Origin: CALBPI01 sp039814545
GTDB lineage: Bacteria > Pseudomonadota > Gammaproteobacteria > Steroidobacterales > Woeseiaceae
DNA length: 30,370 nt
Assembly: GCA_039814545.1 (NCBI GenBank)
Contig: JBCCBB010000032.1
Location: forward strand, 1 to 30,370
Reading direction: 5' to 3'
The notes under the pieces are model-generated. The model was not told where the DNA came from and did not search any database. It was given only the letters and a program-made list of their open reading frames with translations. A program made the translations under genes and the position numbers. The stretch's first letter is position 1. Each line of letters opens with the position of its first letter. Positions 6,052 to 14,246 of this stretch are shown here, one piece after another.

Positions 6052-6720
6052 TCAGGCGTCGGCAATTTCGCGGCGCATGTCCGCTATGGTCGCAGCGTAA
6101 TTATCGCTGCCGAAAATAGCGGAGCCCGCGACGAAGGTGTCAGCGCCGGCCGCGGCAATCGCACCGATGTTGTCGACCTTCACACCGCCGTCGACTTCGA
6201 GACGAACGTCGCGACCGCTCGCATCAATGCGCTCACGCACAGCGCTGAGCTTCTGCAGCGCCTCGGGAATGAACTTCTGACCGCCAAAGCCCGGGTTCAC
6301 CGACATGATCAGCACGAGATCAATCTTGTCCATGACGTGGTCGAGCCATGACAACGGCGTGGCCGGGCTGAACACGATGCCCGCCTGGCAACCGTGGTCC
6401 CGAATGAGCTGCAGTGATCGATCAGGATGGCGCGTCGCCTCAGGGTGAATCGAAATCACGCTGGCACCGGCGTTCGCAAAATCCGGGATGATCTCGTCTA
6501 CAGGCTCGATCATGAGGTGCACGTCAATCGGTGCCATGACGCCGAAGTCGCGCAACGCCTGGCACACCATCGGGCCGATCGTCAGATTGGGCACAAAGTG
6601 GTTGTCCATGACATCGAAGTGCACCCAGTCCGCACCGGCATCGAGGACACGCGCCACGTCGTCGCCCAGCCGGGCAAAGTCCGCACTCAGGATTGAGGGC
6701 GCAATAATGGGTTCGGGCAT
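6052..6720 (-). CDS. rpe: Ribulose-phosphate 3-epimerase
   Basis: Rpe interconverts ribulose 5-phosphate and xylulose 5-phosphate. The 222-residue TIM barrel shows the opening IAPSILSADFARLGDDV, the metal-site DVMDNHFVPNLTIG and DVHLMI, the phosphate-side MSVNPGFGGQKF, and EVDGGVKVDN near the end. An open frame runs 39 codons further upstream, but this overlaps djlA. ATG 6720 has AGGA about 9 bases before it and gives the standard N-terminus. The gene lies 22 bases after djlA and is probably co-transcribed with it. RpiA, its pathway neighbour, is encoded 4 kb away. Confidence 0.96.
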   Translation of the reverse strand: MPEPIIAPSILSADFARLGDDVARVLDAGADWVHFDVMDNHFVPNLTIGPMVCQALRDFGVMAPIDVHLMIEPVDEIIPDFANAGASVISIHPEATRHPDRSLQLIRDHGCQAGIVFSPATPLSWLDHVMDKIDLVLIMSVNPGFGGQKFIPEALQKLSAVRERIDASGRDVRLEVDGGVKVDNIGAIAAAGADTFVAGSAIFGSDNYAATIADMRREIADA

Positions 6721-6742
6721 GGTCAGATTCCTGGCAGGCGTC

Positions 6743-7516
6743 TCAGCGGAAGCCGCGCCGTTGGCGCAGCAGTTCGTAGGCTTCCCGAACCTCGCGCGTC
6801 TTGCGCGCGGCCTGGGCCACCGTCTCTTCGCTGGCATCGCTGCCCGCGAGTTTGTCAGGATGATACCGGTTCATGAGTCGGCGGTAGGCCTTCTTGATTT
6901 CTCGGTCCGACGCATCGGGCGCGAGCTCAAGCGCTTCAAAGGCCTGCCCCGCCGCGTCTACGCCGGTCGTGTGGTCGGGCCGCACCCGGTGGATCTCAAT
7001 CCGTGAGGCCGCCTCTAGCTGCGCCAACTCGACCCGACCGATATCAAACGCCTGACACACCGACCAGAGCACGCGCCGTTCGCCGGCACCCGCATCGTCC
7101 TTGATCAGCACGAGCGGCAGGAGCATCGCAACGAGCTGACGGCCCGTCGCGTGCGGCGCCTTCGCCGCACCACGAAGCGCCTCCAGCGCCTCACCGAGTG
7201 AGAAGTCGGGCTGCTTGCCGCGGTTGAATTGCGCCATGGCATCGCGCGTGATCTCGCCGTCGAGGTCGAGCGAATGCATGGCCTTGCGCGCGAGCCGGAT
7301 CTCGTCTTCGCTGACACGGCCGTCAGCCTTGGCGAGGTGGCCCATGATTGCGAACGCGATCGGCACGAAATTCGCGGGCAGCCGCGCCGACGCGTAGCGC
7401 GCAAAACCACGGTCAAACTGGTGGCCCAGCAGCACACCGACAATCACCAGCGGCCACTTGCCGCTCACGAGCCCAGCCAGGCCACCCGCGAGTTTGCCCA
7501 GGTAGTTCAACGCCAC
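6743..7516 (-). CDS. djlA: Membrane-anchored co-chaperone DjlA
   Basis: DjlA is an inner-membrane DnaK co-chaperone. The 257 residues contain an N-terminal glycine-rich anchor (about 5-31, GKLAGGLAGLVSGKWPLVIVG, ending in GHQFD as in E. coli), a central TerB-like helical region beginning AIMGHLAKADGRVSEDE (57-73), and a C-terminal J domain with the HPD motif at 219-221. It ends RGFR, close to the KGFK of E. coli DjlA. The start is a GTG at 7516 with an AGGGG stretch upstream. The domain order is that of the family, but the glycine-rich linker before the J domain is short. The gene leads a two-gene operon with rpe. Confidence 0.92.
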   Translation of the reverse strand: MALNYLGKLAGGLAGLVSGKWPLVIVGVLLGHQFDRGFARYASARLPANFVPIAFAIMGHLAKADGRVSEDEIRLARKAMHSLDLDGEITRDAMAQFNRGKQPDFSLGEALEALRGAAKAPHATGRQLVAMLLPLVLIKDDAGAGERRVLWSVCQAFDIGRVELAQLEAASRIEIHRVRPDHTTGVDAAGQAFEALELAPDASDREIKKAYRRLMNRYHPDKLAGSDASEETVAQAARKTREVREAYELLRQRRGFR

Positions 7517-7521
7517 GCTGC

Positions 7522-7550
7522 TTGCGCCCCTGTCACCATGTCGCCATTAT
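7522..7550 (+). promoter_or_regulatory. Possible purC promoter
   Basis: TTGCGC (7522-7527) and CATTAT (7545-7550) are 17 bases apart, which would start transcription near 7557 and give a leader of about 32 bases. The boxes are only moderate matches. Confidence 0.4.
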
Positions 7551-7588
7551 CTCAGCATTCTCGAGCTTTGCGCCGGACCTGCCATACG

Positions 7589-8485
7589 ATGACCGCAAAT
7601 CAGGCGGTATTTGAGTCGGCAATCGACAAACTGGACCTCATCGCGCGCGGCAAAGTGCGCGACGTCTACGCCGTTGATGACGATCACTTAGCCATTATCG
7701 CGACAGACCGCCTCTCGGCGTTCGACGTCGTGTTGCCCGACCCCGTGCCCGGCAAGGGCATCGTGCTCACCCAGCTGTCCCGATTCTGGTTTGCGCGCAT
7801 GGCGTCTGTCGTGCCCAACCACACGACGACGCTCTCCCTGGCTGACGTCGCTGGCAACACGGCGGCGAATCGCGCACTGGAGCCGCGCGCGATGATCGTG
7901 CGCCGCACCACCCCATTGCCCGTCGAAGCCGTGGCGCGCGGCTTCCTCATCGGCTCGGGCTGGCTCGACTACCAGCGCACGGGTGCGGTCTGCGGCCACG
8001 CGTTGCCGACCGGACTCAAAAAAGCGGCCGAACTCGACACGCCACTGTTCACACCCGCCACCAAAGCCGAGGTCGGTGACCACGACGAGAACATCGACTT
8101 CGACGCGATGGCCGCGCTCACGGGCGCAACGCAGGCGCAACGCATTCGCGACATCACGCTGGCCATCTTTGCCGCGGCCACGCGCCACGCACGCCCGCGC
8201 GGCATCATCATCGCCGATACCAAGCTTGAATTCGGCATCGACCGCAACGGTGAGCTGATTCTCATTGATGAATTGCTGACGCCTGACTCTTCGCGCTTCT
8301 GGCCTGCGGATCAATACGAGCCGGGCCAAAGCCCGCCCAGCTTTGACAAACAGTTTGTGCGCGATCATCTCGATGCGCTGGACTGGGACAAAACCGCCCC
8401 AGGACCGCGCCTGCCCGATGCCGTCATCGACGGTACCGCCGCGCGTTACCGTCGCGCGTTCGAGCTGTTGACCGCACCCGCCTGA
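7589..8485 (+). CDS. purC: SAICAR synthetase (phosphoribosylaminoimidazole-succinocarboxamide synthase)
   Basis: PurC joins aspartate to CAIR with ATP in purine synthesis. The 298-residue length belongs to the longer form found in fungi and some proteobacteria. Signatures are ARGKVRDVY (ATP loop, about 20-28), TDRLSAFDVV, RGFLIGSGWLDYQRTG, KAEVGDHDENI, IIADTKLEFG and IDELLTPDSSRFW. The reading frame is open for 120 codons upstream, but this overlaps djlA on the other strand. ATG 7589 gives the normal N-terminus. The last 40 bases overlap the 3' end of the oppositely directed gene. purE and purK lie 4 kb downstream on the same strand. Confidence 0.95.
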   Translation: MTANQAVFESAIDKLDLIARGKVRDVYAVDDDHLAIIATDRLSAFDVVLPDPVPGKGIVLTQLSRFWFARMASVVPNHTTTLSLADVAGNTAANRALEPRAMIVRRTTPLPVEAVARGFLIGSGWLDYQRTGAVCGHALPTGLKKAAELDTPLFTPATKAEVGDHDENIDFDAMAALTGATQAQRIRDITLAIFAAATRHARPRGIIIADTKLEFGIDRNGELILIDELLTPDSSRFWPADQYEPGQSPPSFDKQFVRDHLDALDWDKTAPGPRLPDAVIDGTAARYRRAFELLTAPA

Positions 8486-9294
8486 TCGCGGCGCGCGTGC
8501 CACGCGTCGACGATGTTGACGAGCTCGGCCACGCCGTCCGTCAGCGCGGCGGGTCCAGGTTGCAGAATCAAGGCTGATTTCACCTCGTAGAGCGCACCCT
8601 CGGCGACAGCCGGTATCTCTGACCAGCCCGGTCGCTCGGCGACACGCTCAGGCCGAAACTTTTTGCCACACCAGGAACCGATGATGATGTCGGGGGCCGC
8701 ATCGATGACTTCCTGGTCGTCGGCGATAATGCGGTCCTTGGCCAGTGACGCCTGGGCGCGTTCCGGAAAGCACTCCTCGCCGCCTGCGAGCTCGATGAGC
8801 TCGGATACCCAGCGGATTCCGCTGATCAACGGGTCGTCCCACTCCTCGAAGTAGATTCGCGGTTTGCGCCGTCCGGCGTGTCGCTCGGGATCGGGCAGGC
8901 CCGCCGCGAGACGATCCGCGTAGGCGTCGGCCCTTTCGCTGCAGCCGACCATGCCACCGAGCACTCGGATCATCATGAGGATCTCGTCGACACTTCTGTG
9001 ATTAAAGATGTGTACGGGTACACCGCGGCGTACGAGGTCTGAGGCAATGTCGGCCTGAATGTCGGAGAACCCCAGCACGAGGTCGGGCTCAAGCTCGAGG
9101 ATGCGGTCGATCTTGGCGCTCGTGAACGCCGAGACCTTCGGCTTTTCCTTGCGCGCCCGCGGCGGGCGTACTGTGAACCCCGAGATTCCCACAATGCGAT
9201 CCGACTCACCGAGCGCGTACAACGTCTCAGTGGTCTCTTCGGTCATGCAGACGATGCGCGACGGGTAGCGTCGCCTCGGGTTCGAGTGCGGCAT
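8446..9294 (-). CDS. Cobalamin-binding-like periplasmic-binding-fold protein without signal peptide
   Basis: The 282 residues have the two-lobed BtuF/siderophore-binding fold. They open with SRIVCMTEETTETLYALGE, followed by DRIVGISGF, EPDLVLGFSDIQAD and RVLGGMVGCSERADAYADRL, with DAAPDIIIGSWCG in the second lobe. Relatives bind corrinoids or iron chelates for ABC transporters, but here the N-terminus (MPHSNPRRRYPSR) has no hydrophobic signal sequence, so the protein should stay in the cytoplasm. No permease or ATPase lies nearby. Its role is unknown; scavenging or sensing of a corrinoid is a guess. ATG 9294 is supported by a -10 element exactly 6 bases upstream. The 3' end overlaps purC by 40 bases. 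Confidence 0.78.
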   Translation of the reverse strand: MPHSNPRRRYPSRIVCMTEETTETLYALGESDRIVGISGFTVRPPRARKEKPKVSAFTSAKIDRILELEPDLVLGFSDIQADIASDLVRRGVPVHIFNHRSVDEILMMIRVLGGMVGCSERADAYADRLAAGLPDPERHAGRRKPRIYFEEWDDPLISGIRWVSELIELAGGEECFPERAQASLAKDRIIADDQEVIDAAPDIIIGSWCGKKFRPERVAERPGWSEIPAVAEGALYEVKSALILQPGPAALTDGVAELVNIVDAWHARRDQAGAVNSSNARR

Positions 9295-9300
9295 GCCGCG

Positions 9301-9309
9301 AGCATATCA
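9301..9309 (-). promoter_or_regulatory. Extended -10 of the cobalamin-binding-like gene
   Basis: Read on the minus strand, TGA then TATGCT (9306-9301) forms an extended -10 that ends 6 bases (CGCGGC) before the ATG at 9294. No Shine-Dalgarno sequence is present, so a leaderless mRNA is predicted. It is mirrored by the yihY promoter on the other strand. Confidence 0.6.
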
Positions 9310-9325
9310 GGCCGGCACGCGAACC

Positions 9326-9334
9326 TGATACATT
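9326..9334 (+). promoter_or_regulatory. Extended -10 of the YihY gene
   Basis: TGA followed by TACATT (9329-9334) ends 6 bases (GGCCCG) before the ATG at 9341. The spacing predicts transcription from the A of the ATG. TATCAGG (9305-9311) and CCTGATA (9324-9330) form a 7-base inverted repeat across the shared 46-base region. Confidence 0.55.
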
Positions 9335-9340
9335 GGCCCG

Positions 9341-10666
9341 ATGGTGGCACTCGGCAAACGTGTGGACGACTGGCTTTGGCACCGTGACCTGTCCTCGGCG
9401 AGTCGTGCCGAGCGCGCATTGGTCATGGTGCTGCGCTACCTGTTTGGGCTCGGCCGCGATATCGCGGGCGGCCAGCTGTCGTTGCACGCCATGAGCCTCG
9501 TGTACTCCACACTGCTGGCCACGGTGCCGCTGGTCGCGTTCAGCTTCTCGGTGCTCAAGGGTCTCAACCTGCACCTCGAGATGGAGCCGCTGCTGTCGGA
9601 GCTTGTGGCACCGCTCGGTGACTACGGGCGCCAACTCACCGACGAAGTCATGGGCATGGTGGACAAAGTGTCGGGTCGTGTTCTGGGTGGCCTGAGTCTG
9701 ACAATCTTCCTCTACACAGCCGTGTCCATGGTGCAGAAAGTCGAACGCAGCTTTAACTACGTCTGGCACGTGAGTCAGCCGCGCTCGATCAGCCGGCGCA
9801 TCATCGACTACGCAACAATCCTGCTGATCGGCCCGCTCATGATGGCGCTGGCGCTGGCCATGATCGCGTCGTTACGAAATAACACCGTGGTGCAGGCGCT
9901 GTCGACGTCCGCCGTACTGGGGCCGCTGACGGTACAGATCGGCAAGGCGCTACCGTTCGTGCTGGTTATCCTGTTGTTCACCGCGCTCTACAAGTGGATG
10001 CCCAACACGCGGGTGCGTTTCTCGAGCGCACTTGTGGGCGGCATCACGGCCGGCTGCCTCTGGGCACTCACGGGTGTCTACTTCGCTGAGTTCGTGGTGT
10101 TCTCGACGCGCGCGCTGATCATCTACGCAGGTTTCGCCATCGCCATCACCACCCTGCTCTGGCTCTATGCGAACTGGCTCATTCTCCTGCTGGGCGCGCG
10201 CCTGGCGTTCTACTTCCAGAACCGGGCATATCTGAGGATCGGGCGCCACAATCTCGAGCTCTCGAGCGCGACGCGGGAGAAGCTCGCGCTCGACATCATG
10301 TGGATGGTCGGGTCCGCGTTTCGGGACCGTACACGAGAAGTCACGATTCGCAGTATTGCGCAGCAGCTCAGTTTGCCTGGCATCGTCGTCGGCAAGGTCG
10401 TTGCCATGCTCGAAGCTGCCGGCCTCATTGCCGCAACCGATACCGAGGAGCTGATGCCGGCCATGGATATTCACGCCATGCGTCTCGCCGACATACTTGC
10501 CGCAGTTCGCGAGCGGGGTGACAGCGGACTGGCGAGGGTTCCGCGCTGGTCGCCTGGCGTCCTCGCACTCGGCACGCGAATCCACGACGAGATTGCAGCC
10601 ATCGCCGGTGACCAGACGCTGGCCGAGTTTCTGGACCTGGGAACCGCGCAGACCGCGGCCGATTAG
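9341..10666 (+). CDS. YihY/BrkB-family inner-membrane protein with C-terminal winged helix
   Basis: The 441-residue protein has the YihY/UPF0761 core, once misnamed RNase BN. It contains about six hydrophobic segments: LHAMSLVYSTLLATVPLVAFSF near 47-68, a stretch around 114-130, IIDYATILLIGPLMMALALAM, IGKALPFVLVILLFTALYKW, VGGITAGCLWALTG and FAIAITTLLWLYANWLILLLG. The signatures ERSFNYVWHV and YKWMPNTRVRF are clear. Residues from about 310 onward are soluble and look like a winged helix (TIRSIAQQLSLPGIVVGKVVAMLEAAGLI), as in longer family members. The transported or bound substrate is unknown. The gene diverges from the cobalamin-binding-like gene; its stop codon shares bases with the pmbA stop. 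Confidence 0.87.
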   Translation: MVALGKRVDDWLWHRDLSSASRAERALVMVLRYLFGLGRDIAGGQLSLHAMSLVYSTLLATVPLVAFSFSVLKGLNLHLEMEPLLSELVAPLGDYGRQLTDEVMGMVDKVSGRVLGGLSLTIFLYTAVSMVQKVERSFNYVWHVSQPRSISRRIIDYATILLIGPLMMALALAMIASLRNNTVVQALSTSAVLGPLTVQIGKALPFVLVILLFTALYKWMPNTRVRFSSALVGGITAGCLWALTGVYFAEFVVFSTRALIIYAGFAIAITTLLWLYANWLILLLGARLAFYFQNRAYLRIGRHNLELSSATREKLALDIMWMVGSAFRDRTREVTIRSIAQQLSLPGIVVGKVVAMLEAAGLIAATDTEELMPAMDIHAMRLADILAAVRERGDSGLARVPRWSPGVLALGTRIHDEIAAIAGDQTLAEFLDLGTAQTAAD

Positions 10667-12006
10667 GCGCCCGCAATCCGCATTTCGGAAACGAGAGCGC
10701 TGCCGCACTGCAGGCTGCCGCGCGCGTCTACGTCGCTGCCCACGGCCGCGATGTTGCGGTAGACGTCGGCCAGGTTGGCGGCGATCGTGATTTCCGCCAC
10801 CGGATAGGCCAACGCGCCGTTCTCGACCCAGAACCCAGCGGCACCGCGGCTGTAGTCGCCCGTCACGGTATTGACGCCCTGCCCCATGAGCTCGGTCACG
10901 AGCAGACCGGTCCCCATCTGCGCCAGGATGGCGTCGAGATCCCCGGCCGTTGAGGACACGATGGCGTTGTGCACACCGCCGGCATTGCCGGTCGTCTCGA
11001 GACCCAGCCGCCGCGCCGAGTAGCTCGAGAGGACGTAGCCCTGGAGCTCCCCGTTACCCACGATGTCGCGCTCGCGTGTCGCCACACCTTCGGCGTCGAA
11101 CGCCGTGCTGCCTGCGGCACCCGGGAGAAACGGGCGCTCAACGATACTGATGGCCTCAGGCAGTACGGACTGACCCACGGCGTCGAGCAGGAAGCTCGCC
11201 TTGCGGTATTGCGCCGAGCCGCTCACGGCCGACAAGAGGTGGCCGAACAAGCCGCGCGCGACGTCTGCGCGGTACACGACGGGTGCGCTTTGCGTGTCTA
11301 TCTTGCGCGGCTTAAGCCGCGCCATGGTGCGCTGCGCGGCCAGGCTGCCAACCGCCGCCGGGGTTTCGAGCCGACCTGGATTGCGGTCGCTCGTGTAGTG
11401 GTAGTCGCGTTGCATGGCATCGCCGTCGCCCGCGATAACGGCGCAACTCAGCGAGTACCGGCTGCGCCGTTGAGTGCCCTGGAAGCCATGACTGTTGGCA
11501 TAGAGTGACAGGCCGCGATGCAGGTTGGTCGTTGCACCTTCGGAATTGCTGATCCGCGCATCGTGATCGAGCGCGGCCGCTTCGGTCTCGAGCGCCAGCG
11601 CCTGCGCGGCATCCATATCGATGTCCCAGTCGTGATCGAGGCCTAAATCGGGAAACACCGTGGCCATGCGATCGGCGTCGGCGAGTCCCGCGCAGGGGTC
11701 CGGACTGGTCTGACGCGCGATGTACACGGCCTTGTCGACGGCCTCCGCGATGGCCTCAGCGCCGAAATCTGATGTCGTGGCAGAGCCCTTACACTGATCG
11801 ATGTAGACCGTGATGCCGAAGCTGCGGTCTTCCTGAAACTCAATCGTCTCGATGTCTCGCATGCGTGCGGTGAGCGACAGCCCACGATCCTCGCTCACAC
11901 CGGCCTCCGCCTGCGCCGCACCGGCGGCACGGGCGCGCTCGAGTGCGCTCTGAGCCAGATCGGCGAGTGCCGGTTCACGTTCGTTGGCGATGGTCAGCGA
12001 CTGCAT
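10663..12006 (-). CDS. pmbA: Metalloprotease-associated protein PmbA (TldE)
   Basis: PmbA pairs with TldD to form a heterodimeric protease that in E. coli matures microcin B17 and degrades CcdA. The 447 residues show TARMRDIETIEFQEDRSFGITVYID, the N-terminal strand region, and the C-terminal GNGELQGYVLSSYSARRLG and TGDYSRGAAGFWVENGALAYPV typical of PmbA. The metal-binding HExxxH is absent, as expected for this subunit. ATG 12006 has GAGGAAA about 6 bases upstream. The frame extends 8 codons further without support. The gene diverges from darP, as in E. coli, while the partner tldD is encoded about 4 kb away in another operon. Confidence 0.95.
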   Translation of the reverse strand: MQSLTIANEREPALADLAQSALERARAAGAAQAEAGVSEDRGLSLTARMRDIETIEFQEDRSFGITVYIDQCKGSATTSDFGAEAIAEAVDKAVYIARQTSPDPCAGLADADRMATVFPDLGLDHDWDIDMDAAQALALETEAAALDHDARISNSEGATTNLHRGLSLYANSHGFQGTQRRSRYSLSCAVIAGDGDAMQRDYHYTSDRNPGRLETPAAVGSLAAQRTMARLKPRKIDTQSAPVVYRADVARGLFGHLLSAVSGSAQYRKASFLLDAVGQSVLPEAISIVERPFLPGAAGSTAFDAEGVATRERDIVGNGELQGYVLSSYSARRLGLETTGNAGGVHNAIVSSTAGDLDAILAQMGTGLLVTELMGQGVNTVTGDYSRGAAGFWVENGALAYPVAEITIAANLADVYRNIAAVGSDVDARGSLQCGSALVSEMRIAGA

Positions 12007-12103
12007 ACGGTTTCCTCGTTGCGGGCCCAAAGTCTACACCGGCCCGGGTTGACCGCGCGCCCCGTGCTAAGCTCGCGGGCCTTTTTCGGCAGGCGACAGG
12101 CGC

Positions 12104-12604
12104 GTGACGGACAGACCCAGCAAGTCTGCGCTCAAGCGTGAGGCACAGGCCATACGTGCACTCGCGGATCGGCTTGTGGCGCTCAAGCCCGACGAACTCG
12201 GCCGCATGGTCGATGACGCTCATGTGCTTGCCGCCGTTCGCGAGGCGCAAGACATGCCGAGCCACGGCGCCGGACGGCGCCAGCGCCAGTACATCGCCAA
12301 ACTACTGCGCCAGGTCGATACGGCGGGCATCGAACGTGCATTAGCGCAGGCTGACGAGGCGCCCGCGGAAACCAAGCGACGCTTCCATGCGGCAGAGCGA
12401 CTGCGCGACGCGTTGCTGGCCGGGGACGACGCTGACGCGGCGCTGGCGCGTGCCGGGTTGGCGTCCGCGCCGAAACTCGACAGCGCGCTGCGCGACTGGC
12501 GCGGCGCGCACAGTGATGCGGGCCGCAAGAAGGCAGCGCGCGAGGTGTTCCGTATCGTTCACGCCGCACTGGAGGCGCGCGATCAAGCTTCGGGGTCGGG
12601 TTAG
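12104..12604 (+). CDS. darP: Ribosome-associated protein DarP (YjgA)
   Basis: DarP (DUF615) binds late pre-50S particles and helps large-subunit maturation. The 166 residues match the family: basic opening SKSALKREAQAIRALADRLVALKP, then AQDMPSHGAGRRQRQYIAKLLRQVD, and a C-terminal helical region with GAHSDAGRKKAAREVFRIVH. The start is a GTG at 12104; no good ribosome site is visible before it. The gene is about 15 residues shorter than the E. coli protein, mostly at the N-terminus. It stands back to back with pmbA, the usual arrangement, and ends 26 bases before purE. Confidence 0.92.
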   Translation: MTDRPSKSALKREAQAIRALADRLVALKPDELGRMVDDAHVLAAVREAQDMPSHGAGRRQRQYIAKLLRQVDTAGIERALAQADEAPAETKRRFHAAERLRDALLAGDDADAALARAGLASAPKLDSALRDWRGAHSDAGRKKAAREVFRIVHAALEARDQASGSG

Positions 12605-12618
12605 ATGGCGAATACGTT

Positions 12619-12624
12619 TAGAAT
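12619..12624 (+). promoter_or_regulatory. purE -10 element, start predicted on the ATG
   Basis: TAGAAT (12619-12624) ends 6 bases (CGCCGC) before the purE ATG at 12631, in the 26-base gap after darP. No -35, no TGN and no Shine-Dalgarno sequence are evident. The spacing predicts a leaderless mRNA. Confidence 0.5.
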
Positions 12625-12630
12625 CGCCGC

Positions 12631-13125
12631 ATGAAAGACCAAGTCGGCATCATCATGGGCTCCGCCAGTGACTGGGACACCATGGCGCACGCGAGTGAGA
12701 CCCTGCTCGCACTGGGCGTCAGCCATGACGTTCGCATAGTCTCGGCGCACCGAACCCCGGACCTGCTGTTCGAGTATTGCGAGACATCGCAGTCACGCGG
12801 CCTCAAGGTGATCATCGCGGGCGCCGGCGGCGCCGCGCACCTTCCAGGCATGGCTGCGGCCAAGACGGCGCTACCGGTTTTAGGCGTGCCTGTGCAATCA
12901 CGCGTGCTTAACGGCGTCGATTCCCTGCTCTCTATCGTGCAGATGCCCGCGGGTGTTCCCGTGGGCACGCTTGCCATTGGCAAAGCCGGCAGCATCAATG
13001 CCGCGCTGCTGGCCGCAGCGATCCTGGCCACAAGTGACAGCGCGCTTGCCGAACGCCTGCAGGCCTGGCGCGACGCACAGACTCAGCGCGTTCTGGAATC
13101 GCCGGACCCAAGGGCTGACGACTGA
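12631..13125 (+). CDS. purE: N5-carboxyaminoimidazole ribonucleotide mutase
   Basis: PurE moves the carboxyl group of N5-CAIR to carbon 4 to give CAIR. The 164-residue class I protein shows GIIMGSASDWDTM (about 6-18), IVSAHRTPD with the catalytic histidine, AGAGGAAHLPGM, GVPVQSRVLNGVDSLLSIVQMPAGVPV and GSINAALLAA. The ATG at 12631 is supported by protein length. No Shine-Dalgarno sequence precedes it, but a -10 hexamer does. The stop is 2 bases before the purK ATG, so the two are translationally close and form the usual purEK pair. Confidence 0.97.
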   Translation: MKDQVGIIMGSASDWDTMAHASETLLALGVSHDVRIVSAHRTPDLLFEYCETSQSRGLKVIIAGAGGAAHLPGMAAAKTALPVLGVPVQSRVLNGVDSLLSIVQMPAGVPVGTLAIGKAGSINAALLAAAILATSDSALAERLQAWRDAQTQRVLESPDPRADD

Positions 13126-13127
13126 CT

Positions 13128-14210
13128 ATGCGCGTCGGGGTGATCGGGGCTGGCCAGCTTGGCCGCATGCTGGCGCTGGCCGGCATGCCTTTGGGCATGC
13201 GGTTTACCTTTCTTGACCCTGCTGAGTCGCCCTGTGCGGCCGCCGCAGGCACGCACGTGCGCGCGAACTTTGACGATGCCGAAGCCCTGGCGGCATTGGC
13301 CGCGTCATGTGACGTTGTCACTTTCGAGTTCGAAAACGTTCCCGCGCAAGCGATAGCCGATGCCGGCATCACACTGCGCCCTGGACCGGCGTCGCTGGCG
13401 GCAGCGCAGGAGCGTGCGGCCGAGAAGACCCTGTTCGAGAGGATCAAGATACCCGTCGCGCGCTGGCGGGCTGTCGATTCGCAACAGGCGCTTGATGCGG
13501 CCGTTGCTGACCTGGGTCTGCCACTGATCGCCAAGACTCGACGACTGGGCTACGACGGCAAAGGCCAGCGCCGTATTCGTACCGCCGAAGACGCCGCAGG
13601 CCTGTTCGCCGCGCTTGGCGACGTGCCATTGCTCGTCGAGCGACTCGTCGACTTCGATGCCGAGCTGTCCATCGTCGGCTGCCGTAACGCCGACGGCGAG
13701 GTCGTCGTCTACCCGCTGGCACGCAACCGACACGAAGACGGGATTCTCGTGCGCAGCGAAACCGCGACCTTCAACACAGAATTGCAGCGCCAGGCCGTAC
13801 GCCACCTGCGGGCCCTGGCTGAGGCGCTCGACTATGTCGGCACCCTGGCCATCGAGTTTTTCGTCTGCGGCGACGTCCTGCTGGGTAACGAGTTTGCGCC
13901 CCGCGTCCACAACACGGGACACTGGAGCATCGACAGCGGCGGCGTCTGCCAGTTCGAGAACCACCTGCGGGCGATCTGCGGGCTGCCGTTGGGCCGCGGC
14001 GACCTCGATCGACCCGCGGGCATGATCAACCTCCTCGGAGAGGTGCCGCCTGCCGCCGACCTGCTCGGCGGTCGCGACACCTTCCTACATGACTACGACA
14101 AGCCACCCCGCCCGGGCCGTAAAGTGGGTCACATCACCGTGACGGCAGCCGACCACGCCGCACTGACGCGGCGCCTGGATCGCTTGGAACTGAAGCTTAA
14201 TTCGGCCTGA
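13128..14210 (+). CDS. purK: N5-carboxyaminoimidazole ribonucleotide synthase
   Basis: PurK uses ATP and bicarbonate to carboxylate AIR, handing the product to PurE. The 360 residues form an ATP-grasp enzyme. The protein opens VGVIGAGQLGRMLALAG, continues through VVTFEFENVP, AKTRRLGYDGKGQ (the ATP-binding loop) and ERLVDFDAELSI, and has the metal and active-site motif NEFAPRVHNTGHW. The last has F and T where many members have I and S, a mild variation. Only 2 bases separate it from purE. The gene ends 36 bases before the AAA-FHA gene. Confidence 0.96.
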   Translation: MRVGVIGAGQLGRMLALAGMPLGMRFTFLDPAESPCAAAAGTHVRANFDDAEALAALAASCDVVTFEFENVPAQAIADAGITLRPGPASLAAAQERAAEKTLFERIKIPVARWRAVDSQQALDAAVADLGLPLIAKTRRLGYDGKGQRRIRTAEDAAGLFAALGDVPLLVERLVDFDAELSIVGCRNADGEVVVYPLARNRHEDGILVRSETATFNTELQRQAVRHLRALAEALDYVGTLAIEFFVCGDVLLGNEFAPRVHNTGHWSIDSGGVCQFENHLRAICGLPLGRGDLDRPAGMINLLGEVPPAADLLGGRDTFLHDYDKPPRPGRKVGHITVTAADHAALTRRLDRLELKLNSA

Positions 14211-14231
14211 GGCCAACGGCCGCCGACGCTT

Positions 14232-14240
14232 TGGTATAGT
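14232..14240 (+). promoter_or_regulatory. Extended -10 of the AAA-FHA gene
   Basis: TGG followed by TATAGT (14235-14240) ends 6 bases (CCGCGC) before the ATG at 14247. It has no Shine-Dalgarno sequence and no clear -35. The geometry is the same as for coq7 and purE. Confidence 0.65.
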
Positions 14241-14246
14241 CCGCGC

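Noticed and set aside
7229..7588. N-terminal extension of purC by 120 codons
   Set aside because: It runs antisense through djlA and has no relation to PurC, whose normal N-terminus begins at 7589.
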